From contig NZ_CANMJB010000002.1 of NCBI RefSeq assembly GCF_947498175.1, positions 62,001 to 126,000 on the forward strand: a stretch of 64,000 bases of DNA, written 5' to 3'. The translations under genes and the position numbers were made by a program. Below the pieces are notes generated by a model. It was given only the letters and a program-made list of their open reading frames with translations. It was not told where the DNA came from and ran no database searches. Positions 29,224 to 38,414 of the stretch are shown piece by piece. The stretch is from an uncultured Algimonas sp. GTDB lineage: Bacteria; Pseudomonadota; Alphaproteobacteria; Caulobacterales; Maricaulaceae. Within the stretch, counting starts at the first letter, position 1; the number at the start of each line of letters is the position of its first letter.

Positions 29224-31425
29224 GTGACACGACCCGCAAACCGACCCCTTCTGCTCGCCAGTTCCATGATCGCGCTGGCCGCCGCGCCGGCCGCCCATGC
29301 CGTGGAAGGCATGTTCACGCCGGACCAATTGCCGGAGATCGCCGCCGATCTCCGCGCCAAGGGCCTGCAACTTGCGCCGGAGCAGATTTCGGATTTGACC
29401 GGCTTTCCCATGGGTGCGGTCGTGTCGCTGGGCGGTTGCACGGCCTCCTTCGTTTCGCCGCAGGGGCTGGTCGTGACCAACCATCACTGCGCCTACGGTT
29501 CGATCCAGTACAATTCGACCGAGGAGAACAACTATCTGGACGAAGGTTTCCTGGCCGCCAGTTTCGATGCCGAACTGCCCGCAGCGCCCGGTTCGCGCGT
29601 CTATGTCACCGTCGATCTGGACGATGTGACGGACGACGTCACGGGCGGTCTGTCCGACAGCCTGACCGGCGAAGCGCGCTTTGCGGCCATCGATTCGGCG
29701 CGCAAGGCGCTCGTGGCCGAGTGCGAAGAAGACGAAGGCCATCGTTGCCGCGTCGCGTCCTTCCATGGCGGATTGCAATACAAGCTGATCAAGCAGCTGG
29801 AGATCAAGGATGTCCGCCTTGTCTATGCGCCCGCCGGTCCGGTCGGCAAATATGGCGGCGACATCGATAACTGGATGTGGCCGCGCCATACCGGCGATTT
29901 CTCCTTCTACCGCGCCTATGTCGGTTCGGACGGCAAGTCGGCGGAGTATAGCGAGGACAATGTCCCGTTCGTGCCGCCGCATACGCTGAAGGTCTCCGGC
30001 GCGGGTCTGGACGATGGCGACTTCGTCATGGTCGCGGGCTATCCCGGCAGCACGTCGCGCTACACGCGGCTGGCCGAAGTGCGCAACACGTTCGACTGGG
30101 GCTACCCGACCTATCAGAAACTGATGGAAGACTGGATCGGGGCGATCGAAGGCGCGTCCGAACCCGGCAGCGACGCCCGGATCAAATACGAGTCGCGTCT
30201 GGCAGGCCTCAACAACTATATGAAGAATCTGGGGGGACAGATCGACGGGGCGCGCCGGGTCGGCCTGGTCCAGCGCCGCGCGCAGCGCGAAGCGGCGCTC
30301 AATAGCTGGATCGCGGCCGAGGCGCCCGATGCGGGTTATGCCGAAGCCATTCGCGCGCTCGACGCGCTCAGTGCGGAAAGCGCCCGGGCGCAACGGGCGA
30401 ACTATTGGTACAACAACGCCACGCGTCCGCAGCTGCTCGGCGTGGCCCAGCGCCTCTACCGCCTGTCGCAGGAACGGCTGAAACCCGATGCCGAGCGCGA
30501 GTCCGGCTATCAGGAGCGCGACATGGACCGCATGCGCGAATCGCTGACGGCGCTGGACCGCCGTTACGATCCGACCGTGGACAAGGCGGAATGGATGACG
30601 TTCCTGCGCGGCTATCTCGCCCAGCCTTCCGCGCAACGCGTCGCCGCGCTCGACAATGCGTTGGGTCTGCGCGACGGGATGAGCGATGCCGCCCTGTCAG
30701 CGGCGCTCGACCGCTATTACGCGTCGAGCCGTCTCGGCGATCTGGACACGCGTCTGGGTCTGATGGACGCAACACCCGATGCGCTGGAAGCCAGTGCCGA
30801 TCCGTTCATGCGCTTGGCCGTCGCACTCTACGATCACGAACTCGCGATGGAAGCGGCGTCCAAGGACCGGGCCGGCCGCCGTGCGGTCTTGCAGCCCAAA
30901 TATATGGAGGCGATCATCGCCTGGCAGAAGGACCAGGGCTTCACCGCCTATCCGGACGCCAACTCCACCCTGCGCGTGACCTACGGCAACGTCATGGGTG
31001 GCTCGCCCAAGGACGGGATGCGCTACGATCCCTTCACCAAGTTGGAAGGCATATTGGAGAAGGATACGGGCGAGGATCCGTTCAATTCCCCGGCCGAGCA
31101 GCTCGCGCTGATCCGGGCAAAGGATCATGGACCCTACAAGCTCGACTCCATCGATTCCGTCCCCGTCAACTTCCTGACGGATCTGGATTCGACCGGCGGC
31201 AATTCCGGTTCGGCCACGCTCAATGCGCGCGGCGAACTGGTCGGCCTGCTGTTCGACGGCACGATCGAGAGCGTGAACTCCGACTGGGACTTCGATCCGC
31301 GCACGACGCGGTCCATTCATGTCGATAGCCGCTACATGTTGTGGGTGATGGACAAGCTGAACGATGCCGATCACCTGCTCGATGAAATGGACATCGTCGG
31401 CGCGCGTGGACAGTCGATGCGTTAG
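29224..31425 (+). CDS. S46-family dipeptidyl peptidase (DPP7/DPP11-like)
   Basis: 733 aa; signal peptide; CTASFVSPQGLVVTNHHCAYGSIQ; STGGNSGSATLNARGELVGLLFDGTIESVNSDW. Confidence 0.95.
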   Translation: MTRPANRPLLLASSMIALAAAPAAHAVEGMFTPDQLPEIAADLRAKGLQLAPEQISDLTGFPMGAVVSLGGCTASFVSPQGLVVTNHHCAYGSIQYNSTEENNYLDEGFLAASFDAELPAAPGSRVYVTVDLDDVTDDVTGGLSDSLTGEARFAAIDSARKALVAECEEDEGHRCRVASFHGGLQYKLIKQLEIKDVRLVYAPAGPVGKYGGDIDNWMWPRHTGDFSFYRAYVGSDGKSAEYSEDNVPFVPPHTLKVSGAGLDDGDFVMVAGYPGSTSRYTRLAEVRNTFDWGYPTYQKLMEDWIGAIEGASEPGSDARIKYESRLAGLNNYMKNLGGQIDGARRVGLVQRRAQREAALNSWIAAEAPDAGYAEAIRALDALSAESARAQRANYWYNNATRPQLLGVAQRLYRLSQERLKPDAERESGYQERDMDRMRESLTALDRRYDPTVDKAEWMTFLRGYLAQPSAQRVAALDNALGLRDGMSDAALSAALDRYYASSRLGDLDTRLGLMDATPDALEASADPFMRLAVALYDHELAMEAASKDRAGRRAVLQPKYMEAIIAWQKDQGFTAYPDANSTLRVTYGNVMGGSPKDGMRYDPFTKLEGILEKDTGEDPFNSPAEQLALIRAKDHGPYKLDSIDSVPVNFLTDLDSTGGNSGSATLNARGELVGLLFDGTIESVNSDWDFDPRTTRSIHVDSRYMLWVMDKLNDADHLLDEMDIVGARGQSMR

Positions 31426-31446
31426 GGCCCGGTCATCAACGAAGCA

Positions 31447-31477
31447 AGAAAGCCGCCCCTCCGGGCGGCTTTTTCTT
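31447..31477. terminator. Bidirectional rho-independent terminator between convergent S46 peptidase and AMP nucleosidase genes
   Basis: agaaagccgcccctccgggcggctttttctt. Confidence 0.9.
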
Positions 31478-32915
31478 AGCGGAACAGCGGTTCGTCGAAG
31501 GACCGCAACTTGCGCGAATGGAGCGTGCCGGCGTCCGATTCCTCGCGCAATATGTCGATCGCCCGCAAGCCGATCTGCAAATGCTGCTCGACGCGTTCCT
31601 GATAGAAGGCGTCCGCCATGCCGGGCAGCTTGATCTCGCCGTGCAGCGGCCGGTCCGACGCACACAGCAGCGTTCCGTAGGGCACGCGGTAGCGATAGCC
31701 GTTCGCGGCGATGGTCGCAGACTCCATGTCGATGGCGATGGCGCGCGACTTGTTCAGATCGACGGCGTAATCCTCGAAGGCCAGCTCCCAGTTGCGGTCG
31801 TCGGTCGTCACGACCGTGCCGGTCCGCAGCAGCGCCTTCAGCCGGCTTTCATCCACACCCGAGACGTCGCTGACGGCTTCGGACAGCGATAGCTGCACCT
31901 CGGCCAGGGTCGGCAACGGGATGTGCGGCGGCAGGACGTGGTCCAGCACCTTGTCCTTGCGCAAGTAAGCGTGGGCCAGCACGTAGTCGCCCAGCCGTTG
32001 CGTCCGGCGCAGCGCGCCGCAGTGGCCGATCATCAGCCAGACATGCGGTCGCAGCACGGCGAGATGGTCCGTGATCGTCTTGGCGTTGGACGGACCCACG
32101 CCGATATTGACCAGCGTGACGCCGCGATGGCCGTCGCGGACCAGATGGTAGGCGGGCATCTGCGGCACCTTGGCGATGGGATCTTGGCTCGGCACGCCGT
32201 CGGCCGCCGTTTCGCGCCCGCCCGGTTCGACCAGCTTGCTCGCCCGTCCCGCCTTCACCTCGTCCACCGCCCAATCGACGAACTCGTCGACATAGCGCTG
32301 ATAATTGGTGAACAGGATGAAGTTCTGGAAGTCTTCGGGGCGGGTCGCCGTGTAGTGGCGGATCCGGTGCAGCGAATAGTCGGTTCGTTCCGCCGTGAAC
32401 AGCGCCAGCGGCATGGCGGTGCTGCGGTCCAGAATGTCGCGCCCGTCCACGATGTTGTCGTTCGTCGCGACCAGGTTGGGCGTGTAGAAATAGGTCGGCA
32501 GGGCTTGGCGGGCTTCCAGGTCCAGCCCGGCCGTCGCGGATTCCAGCGCGAAATTGAGCGGGATCGGGCTGTCGGACAGGCCGACCTGCACCTTGGCGGA
32601 GAACTGTTTCAGCACCTTGGCGATCTGCAGTTCCAGATAGGGGCGGAACAGATGCGGCTGGGTGATGGTGGTGGAGAATTCGTGGCGGCTGGCGACGCGG
32701 CCCAGCGCCAGATTGCTGGTCATGACCGCTTCTTCGGCCGGGATCGAAACGGTGATTTCGGGATAGACGGCATGGACGGTGTCGAGGCTGTCGATGCGTC
32801 CTTCGGCATAAGCGTCGAAACGGGCCCGCAAAAGCGAGACCTGCTGGTCGTACAGCTCGACGAGCCGGTCCACGGCATCGCTGGGTTGGGTGTCGGTATG
32901 GGTATCGTCTGACAT
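31476..32915 (-). CDS. amn: AMP nucleosidase
   Basis: 479 aa; GVTLVNIGVGPSNAKTITDHLAVLRPHVWLMIGHCGALRRTQRLGDYVLAHAYLRKDKVLD; AIDMESATIAANGYR. Confidence 0.92.
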   Translation of the reverse strand: MSDDTHTDTQPSDAVDRLVELYDQQVSLLRARFDAYAEGRIDSLDTVHAVYPEITVSIPAEEAVMTSNLALGRVASRHEFSTTITQPHLFRPYLELQIAKVLKQFSAKVQVGLSDSPIPLNFALESATAGLDLEARQALPTYFYTPNLVATNDNIVDGRDILDRSTAMPLALFTAERTDYSLHRIRHYTATRPEDFQNFILFTNYQRYVDEFVDWAVDEVKAGRASKLVEPGGRETAADGVPSQDPIAKVPQMPAYHLVRDGHRGVTLVNIGVGPSNAKTITDHLAVLRPHVWLMIGHCGALRRTQRLGDYVLAHAYLRKDKVLDHVLPPHIPLPTLAEVQLSLSEAVSDVSGVDESRLKALLRTGTVVTTDDRNWELAFEDYAVDLNKSRAIAIDMESATIAANGYRYRVPYGTLLCASDRPLHGEIKLPGMADAFYQERVEQHLQIGLRAIDILREESDAGTLHSRKLRSFDEPLFR

Positions 32916-33017
32916 ATTGGTCGCCTTTTTCTTGTTCTTATGGCTTGGGATACGAATAAAATTCGCCGTCCTTAACGGGACGGACCGGCTTTGCCAAGCA
33001 AGCGTGACGGCGGCGTG

Positions 33018-33848
33018 TCAGTCTGATGAGGCGTCTGCGAAGCGCGGCACGGAGACCTGACGCGCGCCCGCGTCGCGGATGGCCCCCTTGCCGCGTTCGG
33101 TCATGTCGCTGACGAATTTGAATTGGTCGCGCATGTCGAACGGGTAGGCCTTGAGGCTGTATTTGGTCGCGAACTCCGTTTCCTTCAGCACGACCAGCAC
33201 CGGTTTGCGGTAGTCCAGATAGGCGCTGGTCAGGGCGACATCGACCAGTTCGCGGCGCACATCGGCCGCGTCGTGGTCCGGTTCCAGATAGAAATCGGCG
33301 ACGCACATCAGCGTCTGCGACCCCGTATTGGCATTGGAGATGTTGTGCGACCAGATCATATCGTGCGGGACGGTGATCACGTCGTCCGCCGCCGTGCGCA
33401 GCCGGATGGCGCGCATGCCCAGGCTGATGACCTCGCCGTAATCGCCTTCGATTTCGACCCAGTCCCCGGGCCCGTAGGGCCGTTCGAAAATGGCGACGAT
33501 GCCCGCGATCAGGCTGCTGACATAGTCCTTGAAGGCAAAACCGATGGCCACGGAGGCCGCGCCCGCAATGACCAGGAAGTTCTGCAATGTGATGTTGAAG
33601 ATCAGCGGCGTGATCCACAGGATCGCCGTGACGATGATCGCCATGCGCAAGATTGGCACGGCCCGCAGCAGATAGAGGCGCAAGCGGCTGGGCGCCCGGT
33701 CGGCCAGGAAGGGGATGATGCGGCGCACAAGCCAGACCGCAGCGAAGCTGAACAGCAGGATCAGCGCGATCTGGACGAAGCTGATCTCCTGCAGGTCGTT
33801 CAACAGGTTGGCGGCCCGCTCCCGTGCCATATCGGCCTGTTCTTCCAT
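33018..33848 (-). CDS. MscS-family mechanosensitive ion channel
   Basis: NFLVIAGAASVAIGFAFKDYVSSLIAGIVAIFERPYGPGDWVEIEGDYGEVISLGMRAIRLRTAADDVITVPH. Confidence 0.93.
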   Translation of the reverse strand: MEEQADMARERAANLLNDLQEISFVQIALILLFSFAAVWLVRRIIPFLADRAPSRLRLYLLRAVPILRMAIIVTAILWITPLIFNITLQNFLVIAGAASVAIGFAFKDYVSSLIAGIVAIFERPYGPGDWVEIEGDYGEVISLGMRAIRLRTAADDVITVPHDMIWSHNISNANTGSQTLMCVADFYLEPDHDAADVRRELVDVALTSAYLDYRKPVLVVLKETEFATKYSLKAYPFDMRDQFKFVSDMTERGKGAIRDAGARQVSVPRFADASSD

Positions 33849-34982
33849 CTAGAGCACGTCCACCGGATAACCGTTGTTCTTCAGCCCGTCGCGCACGGCC
33901 GGGTAGGCGGCGGGGTGGCAACGGTAGAGCCCGTCCGTTTCATCGATCAGTCCGCCCCGCAGAAGCGATGACAAAACGTTCGTGTAGGTGACCAGTGGGA
34001 CGGTCTGCACGATCTGGTCGTCCGTCAGCCCGCCATGGATCAACAGCGCATGCAGGATCAGCAGCGCGTTCTGGTCGCTGCGGCTGGGCACGGACGGGCT
34101 TTGCAATTCGGCGACCCAGAGTGTGTTCGGCTTGCAGTCCCGCATCGCGTCTTCGTCGTCATGGATCGGTATTTCTGTCCGCAGGCTGTCGCGCCAGAGA
34201 TGCCATGCGACCCAGGGAATGCCGAGGCTGCGCTTGGCCAGATCGGTCATGAAGCTCGACACTTCCGCCTCGCCGTCGCCGTTGCCGAACACGTCGCGGC
34301 CTGTCGCGGCGGCGCGGAAGCACAGGGCGGTCTCGTCAGCCGGCGCGTGGGCCAGCGTGCCGAGCCAGGCGCGCAGCCGTTCGCGGTCATAGGCCCGGAA
34401 AGTCACGGGATCGCTGAACACCAGGTCGATCTCGCAGCTTTTGCGCAGAAACTGCCACGCCCAGCTGTTGCAGCCGACGATGAGGCTGCGTTCCATCCGC
34501 GCCATGCGGTCGATTAAGATGCGCATGCGCACCAGTCCGTCGCGCGTGCGCAAGAAATGACGTTCCAGCTTCGGCACGACGAGCGGTTCGGCGGAAGCTG
34601 TGTCCAGCGCGTCGAGTTCGCCGACGCCGCGGTCGAGCCCGAAGACAGGCAATCCGCGGTCTCCGGCCCAGCGTCCGAGCAGGTCTTCGCGGTCGCAGGG
34701 CGGCAGGACGATGGTCTGGTGGCGGGGTCCGTTCTCCGGAGCGTCCAGCCATCCGCTCAGCGTTGCGTCCAATTCCGAAACGACGGGCTGATGCGCCGGC
34801 GGTTCGGACAGGTCGTCCAGAAGCGCCTGTGAGGGCCGTTCCAACCGGCCTGTATCGATCCCGGAGGCATCGCCGCGATTCAGCAGGGGTCGAACGGCCT
34901 CGCGCAGCCGGTCCAGCCCCCTGTTCACGGGCGTGCTGGGCCAGTCATATTTGCCGAGCGATCGAAACGGGATGGTGTTCAT
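33849..34982 (-). CDS. Uncharacterised protein coupled to MscS gene
   Basis: 377 aa from ATG at 34982; stop TAG directly abuts MscS ATG (TAGATG); LVVPKLERHFLRTRDGLVRMRILIDRMARMERSLIVGCNSWAWQFLRKS; no Walker A seen. Confidence 0.82.
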   Translation of the reverse strand: MNTIPFRSLGKYDWPSTPVNRGLDRLREAVRPLLNRGDASGIDTGRLERPSQALLDDLSEPPAHQPVVSELDATLSGWLDAPENGPRHQTIVLPPCDREDLLGRWAGDRGLPVFGLDRGVGELDALDTASAEPLVVPKLERHFLRTRDGLVRMRILIDRMARMERSLIVGCNSWAWQFLRKSCEIDLVFSDPVTFRAYDRERLRAWLGTLAHAPADETALCFRAAATGRDVFGNGDGEAEVSSFMTDLAKRSLGIPWVAWHLWRDSLRTEIPIHDDEDAMRDCKPNTLWVAELQSPSVPSRSDQNALLILHALLIHGGLTDDQIVQTVPLVTYTNVLSSLLRGGLIDETDGLYRCHPAAYPAVRDGLKNNGYPVDVL

Positions 34983-35097
34983 CGAGCCAAACCCACCCCC
35001 ATGTCGTGAAAGCCTTGCATGTTCGAAAGTCTTACTGCCGGTTCGAGCGTCTGTCGCCTGCAATCCCGGACCCGCGGGAAAAAATTTTCCCGTGAGC

Positions 35098-37326
35098 CTA
35101 GAAGGTCTGGCCGAAACGGAAGAAGAATTTTAGGTCTTCATTGCTGCCATAGGCCGTGCCGAGGAAAACCGGGCCGAGCGGTGTCTCCGCACCCAGGTAG
35201 AGCGACCCGGAATACACATCCCTGTTGGCAAGCCCGAAGTCATCCGCCTCGACCCTGCCATATTCGGCCAGAGCCCCGACATAGACCGGTATGTCAAACA
35301 GGAAGCCCGTCTCTGAAATGCGGTGATACGCCTCGACGGAACCGAATGTCAGCGTCTCCATCTGCAGCGAATCTTCCAGGAATGCGGTGAGTTGGCGAAA
35401 GCCGCCCAGTTCGAAAGCCGAATCCGTTCCGAGGACGACATCGTCTGCAATCAGATCCCCATAGCGCGCGTTCAGCAACATACCGATTTCGCCGATCTCG
35501 AAGGCATAGAGCAGATCCGTTTCGAGGCGGATGGAGTCGATGTTGAAATCGCCGGCTTCAGCGGTATCGAATTCTTCCATGAACTGCTGGCCGCGCCCGC
35601 GAAGACGCAGTCCCCGCGTCGGCCAGTCCAGGCGATCCAGCGTGTCGACCGCGACATAGGCACCGACCGATGCGCTGCTGTAGGACAGGGTTTTGAAATC
35701 GGTGAGGGAGGTGACGATGTCGCTCACGGAATTGTGGCGGTATTCGGCTTCGAGCGCAACCAAACCCCATTGGGAAAGTTCGCGGCCCAAGCGGGACCGC
35801 GCGCCGTAACTTTCGATCTTGAAATCGCCTATCCTCTTTTCGCCTTCGTTGATCGTCTTGAGTTGCGAGACCGCGAAGATTTCCGGCTGGAAGAAATAGC
35901 GCGTATGGCGGCCGAAGGGCTGGTAGAATTCCAGACTGACCCCATTGTCCGTTCCGATTTCGGTCGAGAGCGTCAGATCCGCCCCCAATCGGTTCAGGGG
36001 TTGGCGCGTGACCTGCGCCAGAAGCGAATAGGTCGACCCGCCTTGGAAGTCGTTCGTCGCGTTGACGCCGATCCGCGCCCGGTTGCGCCCAAGCGGGTGC
36101 CGTCCGACACGCAAGGTGGGCCGTCCTTCATTGTAACCCAGATCGACTTCGCCGACGCCGCCGAACGAAGCGAGCTCGCGCAAGCGACGTCGGACGATTT
36201 CCGGATCCGGGTCCTCGGCATCCAAGGCCGAAAGGCGCGAAATGAGGACGGTGTCGTCCAGCTCGCTTTCGTTGCGGATGTCCGCTGCGATCCGGGCGAC
36301 CCGTTTTTTCGGCGCCGCGCGATCGCGTGCCGGAGCGGCCCTCGCCTTGATGGCCAGCAATGCGTCGGCATGGTCCTGCCCGACCGCACGGCCGGCTTCC
36401 AGGCCTTCCTCCGCCCGGTCGTAGCCGGCCGTGGCGATGCCGAGCGTATTGGCGAAGATGTAGAGGTCATCCTCGCTCAGCTTGGCTTTGTCGGCTTGGG
36501 CGTTGTTGTAGATCAGCAGGGTCGTGATCTGGCGCAGCGTATCCACGACCGTCCCCAGATTTTCGGCGGATTGGGGCAGGCCGGTCGTATCTATGGCTAT
36601 AACGATGTCCGCGCCCATGTCCTGGACCGTCTGGACCGGCAGGTTGGATGCCACGCCGCCATCGACATAGGTGACGCCGTCGATCCGGCGCGGTGCGAAG
36701 ACCCCGGGAACCGCCATGCTGGCCAAGATCGCCTCGACCAGGTCGCCGTCCTTGAATGCGACCGCTTCGCCGGTATCGAGCCGGGTGGCGACGACTCGCA
36801 AGGGAATGCCGAGCGCATCGAAATCCGTGTTCAGGGGAACGCCGCGAAGAAGGCGCCTGTAGAGGCTCTTCAGGCCCTGCATGGACCGCATTCCGCCGGG
36901 AACCACGATCTTACCTTCGTTCAGTCCCAATATGTCGCCGGAAAAATATTCTTCTTCCCGTTCCTTTTCGATAAAGGACTTGTCGCGCCTCGCCAGGTCG
37001 CTGCGGAAAATCGTGCCCCAGTCTTCCCGCTCCAATATGTCGGCGATTTCATCGGCGCTGTAGCCGGCGGCGTAAAACGCTCCCACGACGGCGCCCATGC
37101 TCGTGCCGGCGATGCAGTGCACCGGGATGTCGAGGTCTTCCATGATCTGCAGCACGCCGACCTGCGTGCTCGCCTTGGCGCCGCCGCCGCTCAGGACCAG
37201 TCCGACATCCAAACCGTCCCGGTCGTCATCGTCGCAGGCCAAAGCCGGGAAGGCGGAGGCCAGCCAGGCGCATGCCGTCAAGGCGATCGCACGGTGCCCT
37301 GTTCGTCTCAGGAAAGAAGAGGTCAT
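35098..37326 (-). CDS. Patatin-like phospholipase fused to C-terminal outer-membrane barrel (PlpD/type Vd-like)
   Basis: GLVLSGGGAKASTQVGVL, AGTSMGAVVGAFYAAG (GxSxG), YVDGGVASNLPV (DGG); C-terminal beta-rich region ending GSNEDLKFFFRFGQTF. Confidence 0.9.
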   Translation of the reverse strand: MTSSFLRRTGHRAIALTACAWLASAFPALACDDDDRDGLDVGLVLSGGGAKASTQVGVLQIMEDLDIPVHCIAGTSMGAVVGAFYAAGYSADEIADILEREDWGTIFRSDLARRDKSFIEKEREEEYFSGDILGLNEGKIVVPGGMRSMQGLKSLYRRLLRGVPLNTDFDALGIPLRVVATRLDTGEAVAFKDGDLVEAILASMAVPGVFAPRRIDGVTYVDGGVASNLPVQTVQDMGADIVIAIDTTGLPQSAENLGTVVDTLRQITTLLIYNNAQADKAKLSEDDLYIFANTLGIATAGYDRAEEGLEAGRAVGQDHADALLAIKARAAPARDRAAPKKRVARIAADIRNESELDDTVLISRLSALDAEDPDPEIVRRRLRELASFGGVGEVDLGYNEGRPTLRVGRHPLGRNRARIGVNATNDFQGGSTYSLLAQVTRQPLNRLGADLTLSTEIGTDNGVSLEFYQPFGRHTRYFFQPEIFAVSQLKTINEGEKRIGDFKIESYGARSRLGRELSQWGLVALEAEYRHNSVSDIVTSLTDFKTLSYSSASVGAYVAVDTLDRLDWPTRGLRLRGRGQQFMEEFDTAEAGDFNIDSIRLETDLLYAFEIGEIGMLLNARYGDLIADDVVLGTDSAFELGGFRQLTAFLEDSLQMETLTFGSVEAYHRISETGFLFDIPVYVGALAEYGRVEADDFGLANRDVYSGSLYLGAETPLGPVFLGTAYGSNEDLKFFFRFGQTF

Positions 37327-38354
37327 ATCGGTATGGCGTTGTGCGGAACGGAACGGGGTCGCGTCAACACCTGCAATGTCGCCGCATCGAGCGGACGTTT
37401 GAATTTCAGCCCTGCATAATGGGCGTTGGTCCAGCGGACCTGCGCCTTGTGCCAGTTGCCGCCCAATTCGATACCGATCTCGGCCCCGTCGGTGATCGTT
37501 CCTCCGTGCCCGAGTTTGGCGCCGTTCATCGACACATCGATCAGGCGCATGGCCTGGGACGAGCCGTTCATGAAGACCATGACCGGCCGATCCAGCATCC
37601 GGCGCGCCTCCCGTACGGTGCGACGGCGTAGCCTGCGTTGCGCCAGAAAGAGGAAAGCGGCCAGGAGCACGCCCAGCACGGCCATGACGAAGACCATCAT
37701 GTCGGCACGAACGATGGCGCCCCGGCCGAAATAGGCGCCTGTCCCGCTCGGTTCGGACGCTGTGGGCCGGTTGCGTCCCGGTGTGCCCGACGCGGCCGGA
37801 TTGGCGGCTTGTCCAAGCGAGGAAGACGGCCCGCCATTCTGTCCGCCCTGCATACCCTCTGACGCCCTTGCGCCGAGACTGGAGCCGAGATCGGAATTTG
37901 GATCCATAGCCTCTGGCGCGTCCGTGCGGCAGCTCCAGCGGGCTTCCAGCGACGACAGGCTGGCGAACAGCTGCGGGGTCACGCGACCGTCCAACGCCAG
38001 ACGCGCATGGGCGTCATGGCCGTTCTGGATATTGGCGGCGGCTTCCCGCAGCCCCGAAACGTAGCCGGTCAGGGCGCGTCTCTGGTCGGTGGGCAAGGCG
38101 TCAGGCCCGCCGGGGATAAGGTCGGGAAGGGAGAGCCCGGCAACGACCCTGTCAAGGCGCGGCGCCAGGTCCGGCGTCGGTGCGCCGATCTCCAGCGCCT
38201 GTGTCAGCGACAGGCTCTCGACCAGACCGTCCAGCTGCCCGCAGACGTCCTGCGCGAAGGCATGGGGCGAAACGCCCGCGACGGCGGCGAGCCCGAGCAT
38301 GGCGGCTTGGATGGTGCGGTGCGGAGACATGATGCGCCGTGTGTCGCCGGACAC
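37323..38354 (-). CDS. Membrane-anchored PilZ domain protein
   Basis: Signal peptide, periplasmic segment, TM (MMVFVMAVLGVLLAAFLFLAQRRLRRR), PilZ-like RMLDRPVMVFMNGSSQAMRLIDVSMNGAKLGH; ATGA overlap with patatin gene. Confidence 0.82.
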   Translation of the reverse strand: MSGDTRRIMSPHRTIQAAMLGLAAVAGVSPHAFAQDVCGQLDGLVESLSLTQALEIGAPTPDLAPRLDRVVAGLSLPDLIPGGPDALPTDQRRALTGYVSGLREAAANIQNGHDAHARLALDGRVTPQLFASLSSLEARWSCRTDAPEAMDPNSDLGSSLGARASEGMQGGQNGGPSSSLGQAANPAASGTPGRNRPTASEPSGTGAYFGRGAIVRADMMVFVMAVLGVLLAAFLFLAQRRLRRRTVREARRMLDRPVMVFMNGSSQAMRLIDVSMNGAKLGHGGTITDGAEIGIELGGNWHKAQVRWTNAHYAGLKFKRPLDAATLQVLTRPRSVPHNAIPI

Positions 38355-38373
38355 GGTTAAATTAGGCTTTATA

Positions 38374-38399
38374 CCGGACCCGGTTCACAGCGGGTCCGG
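38374..38399 (-). terminator. Hairpin between M17 peptidase stop and PilZ gene (possible terminator/attenuator)
   Basis: ccggacccggttcacagcgggtccgg inverted repeat; no strong T run. Confidence 0.4.
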
Positions 38400-38414
38400 C
38401 ATGGACGCGTCGGG

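Noticed and set aside
35323-37419. 698-aa plus-strand ORF
   Set aside because: Antisense of the patatin/barrel gene.
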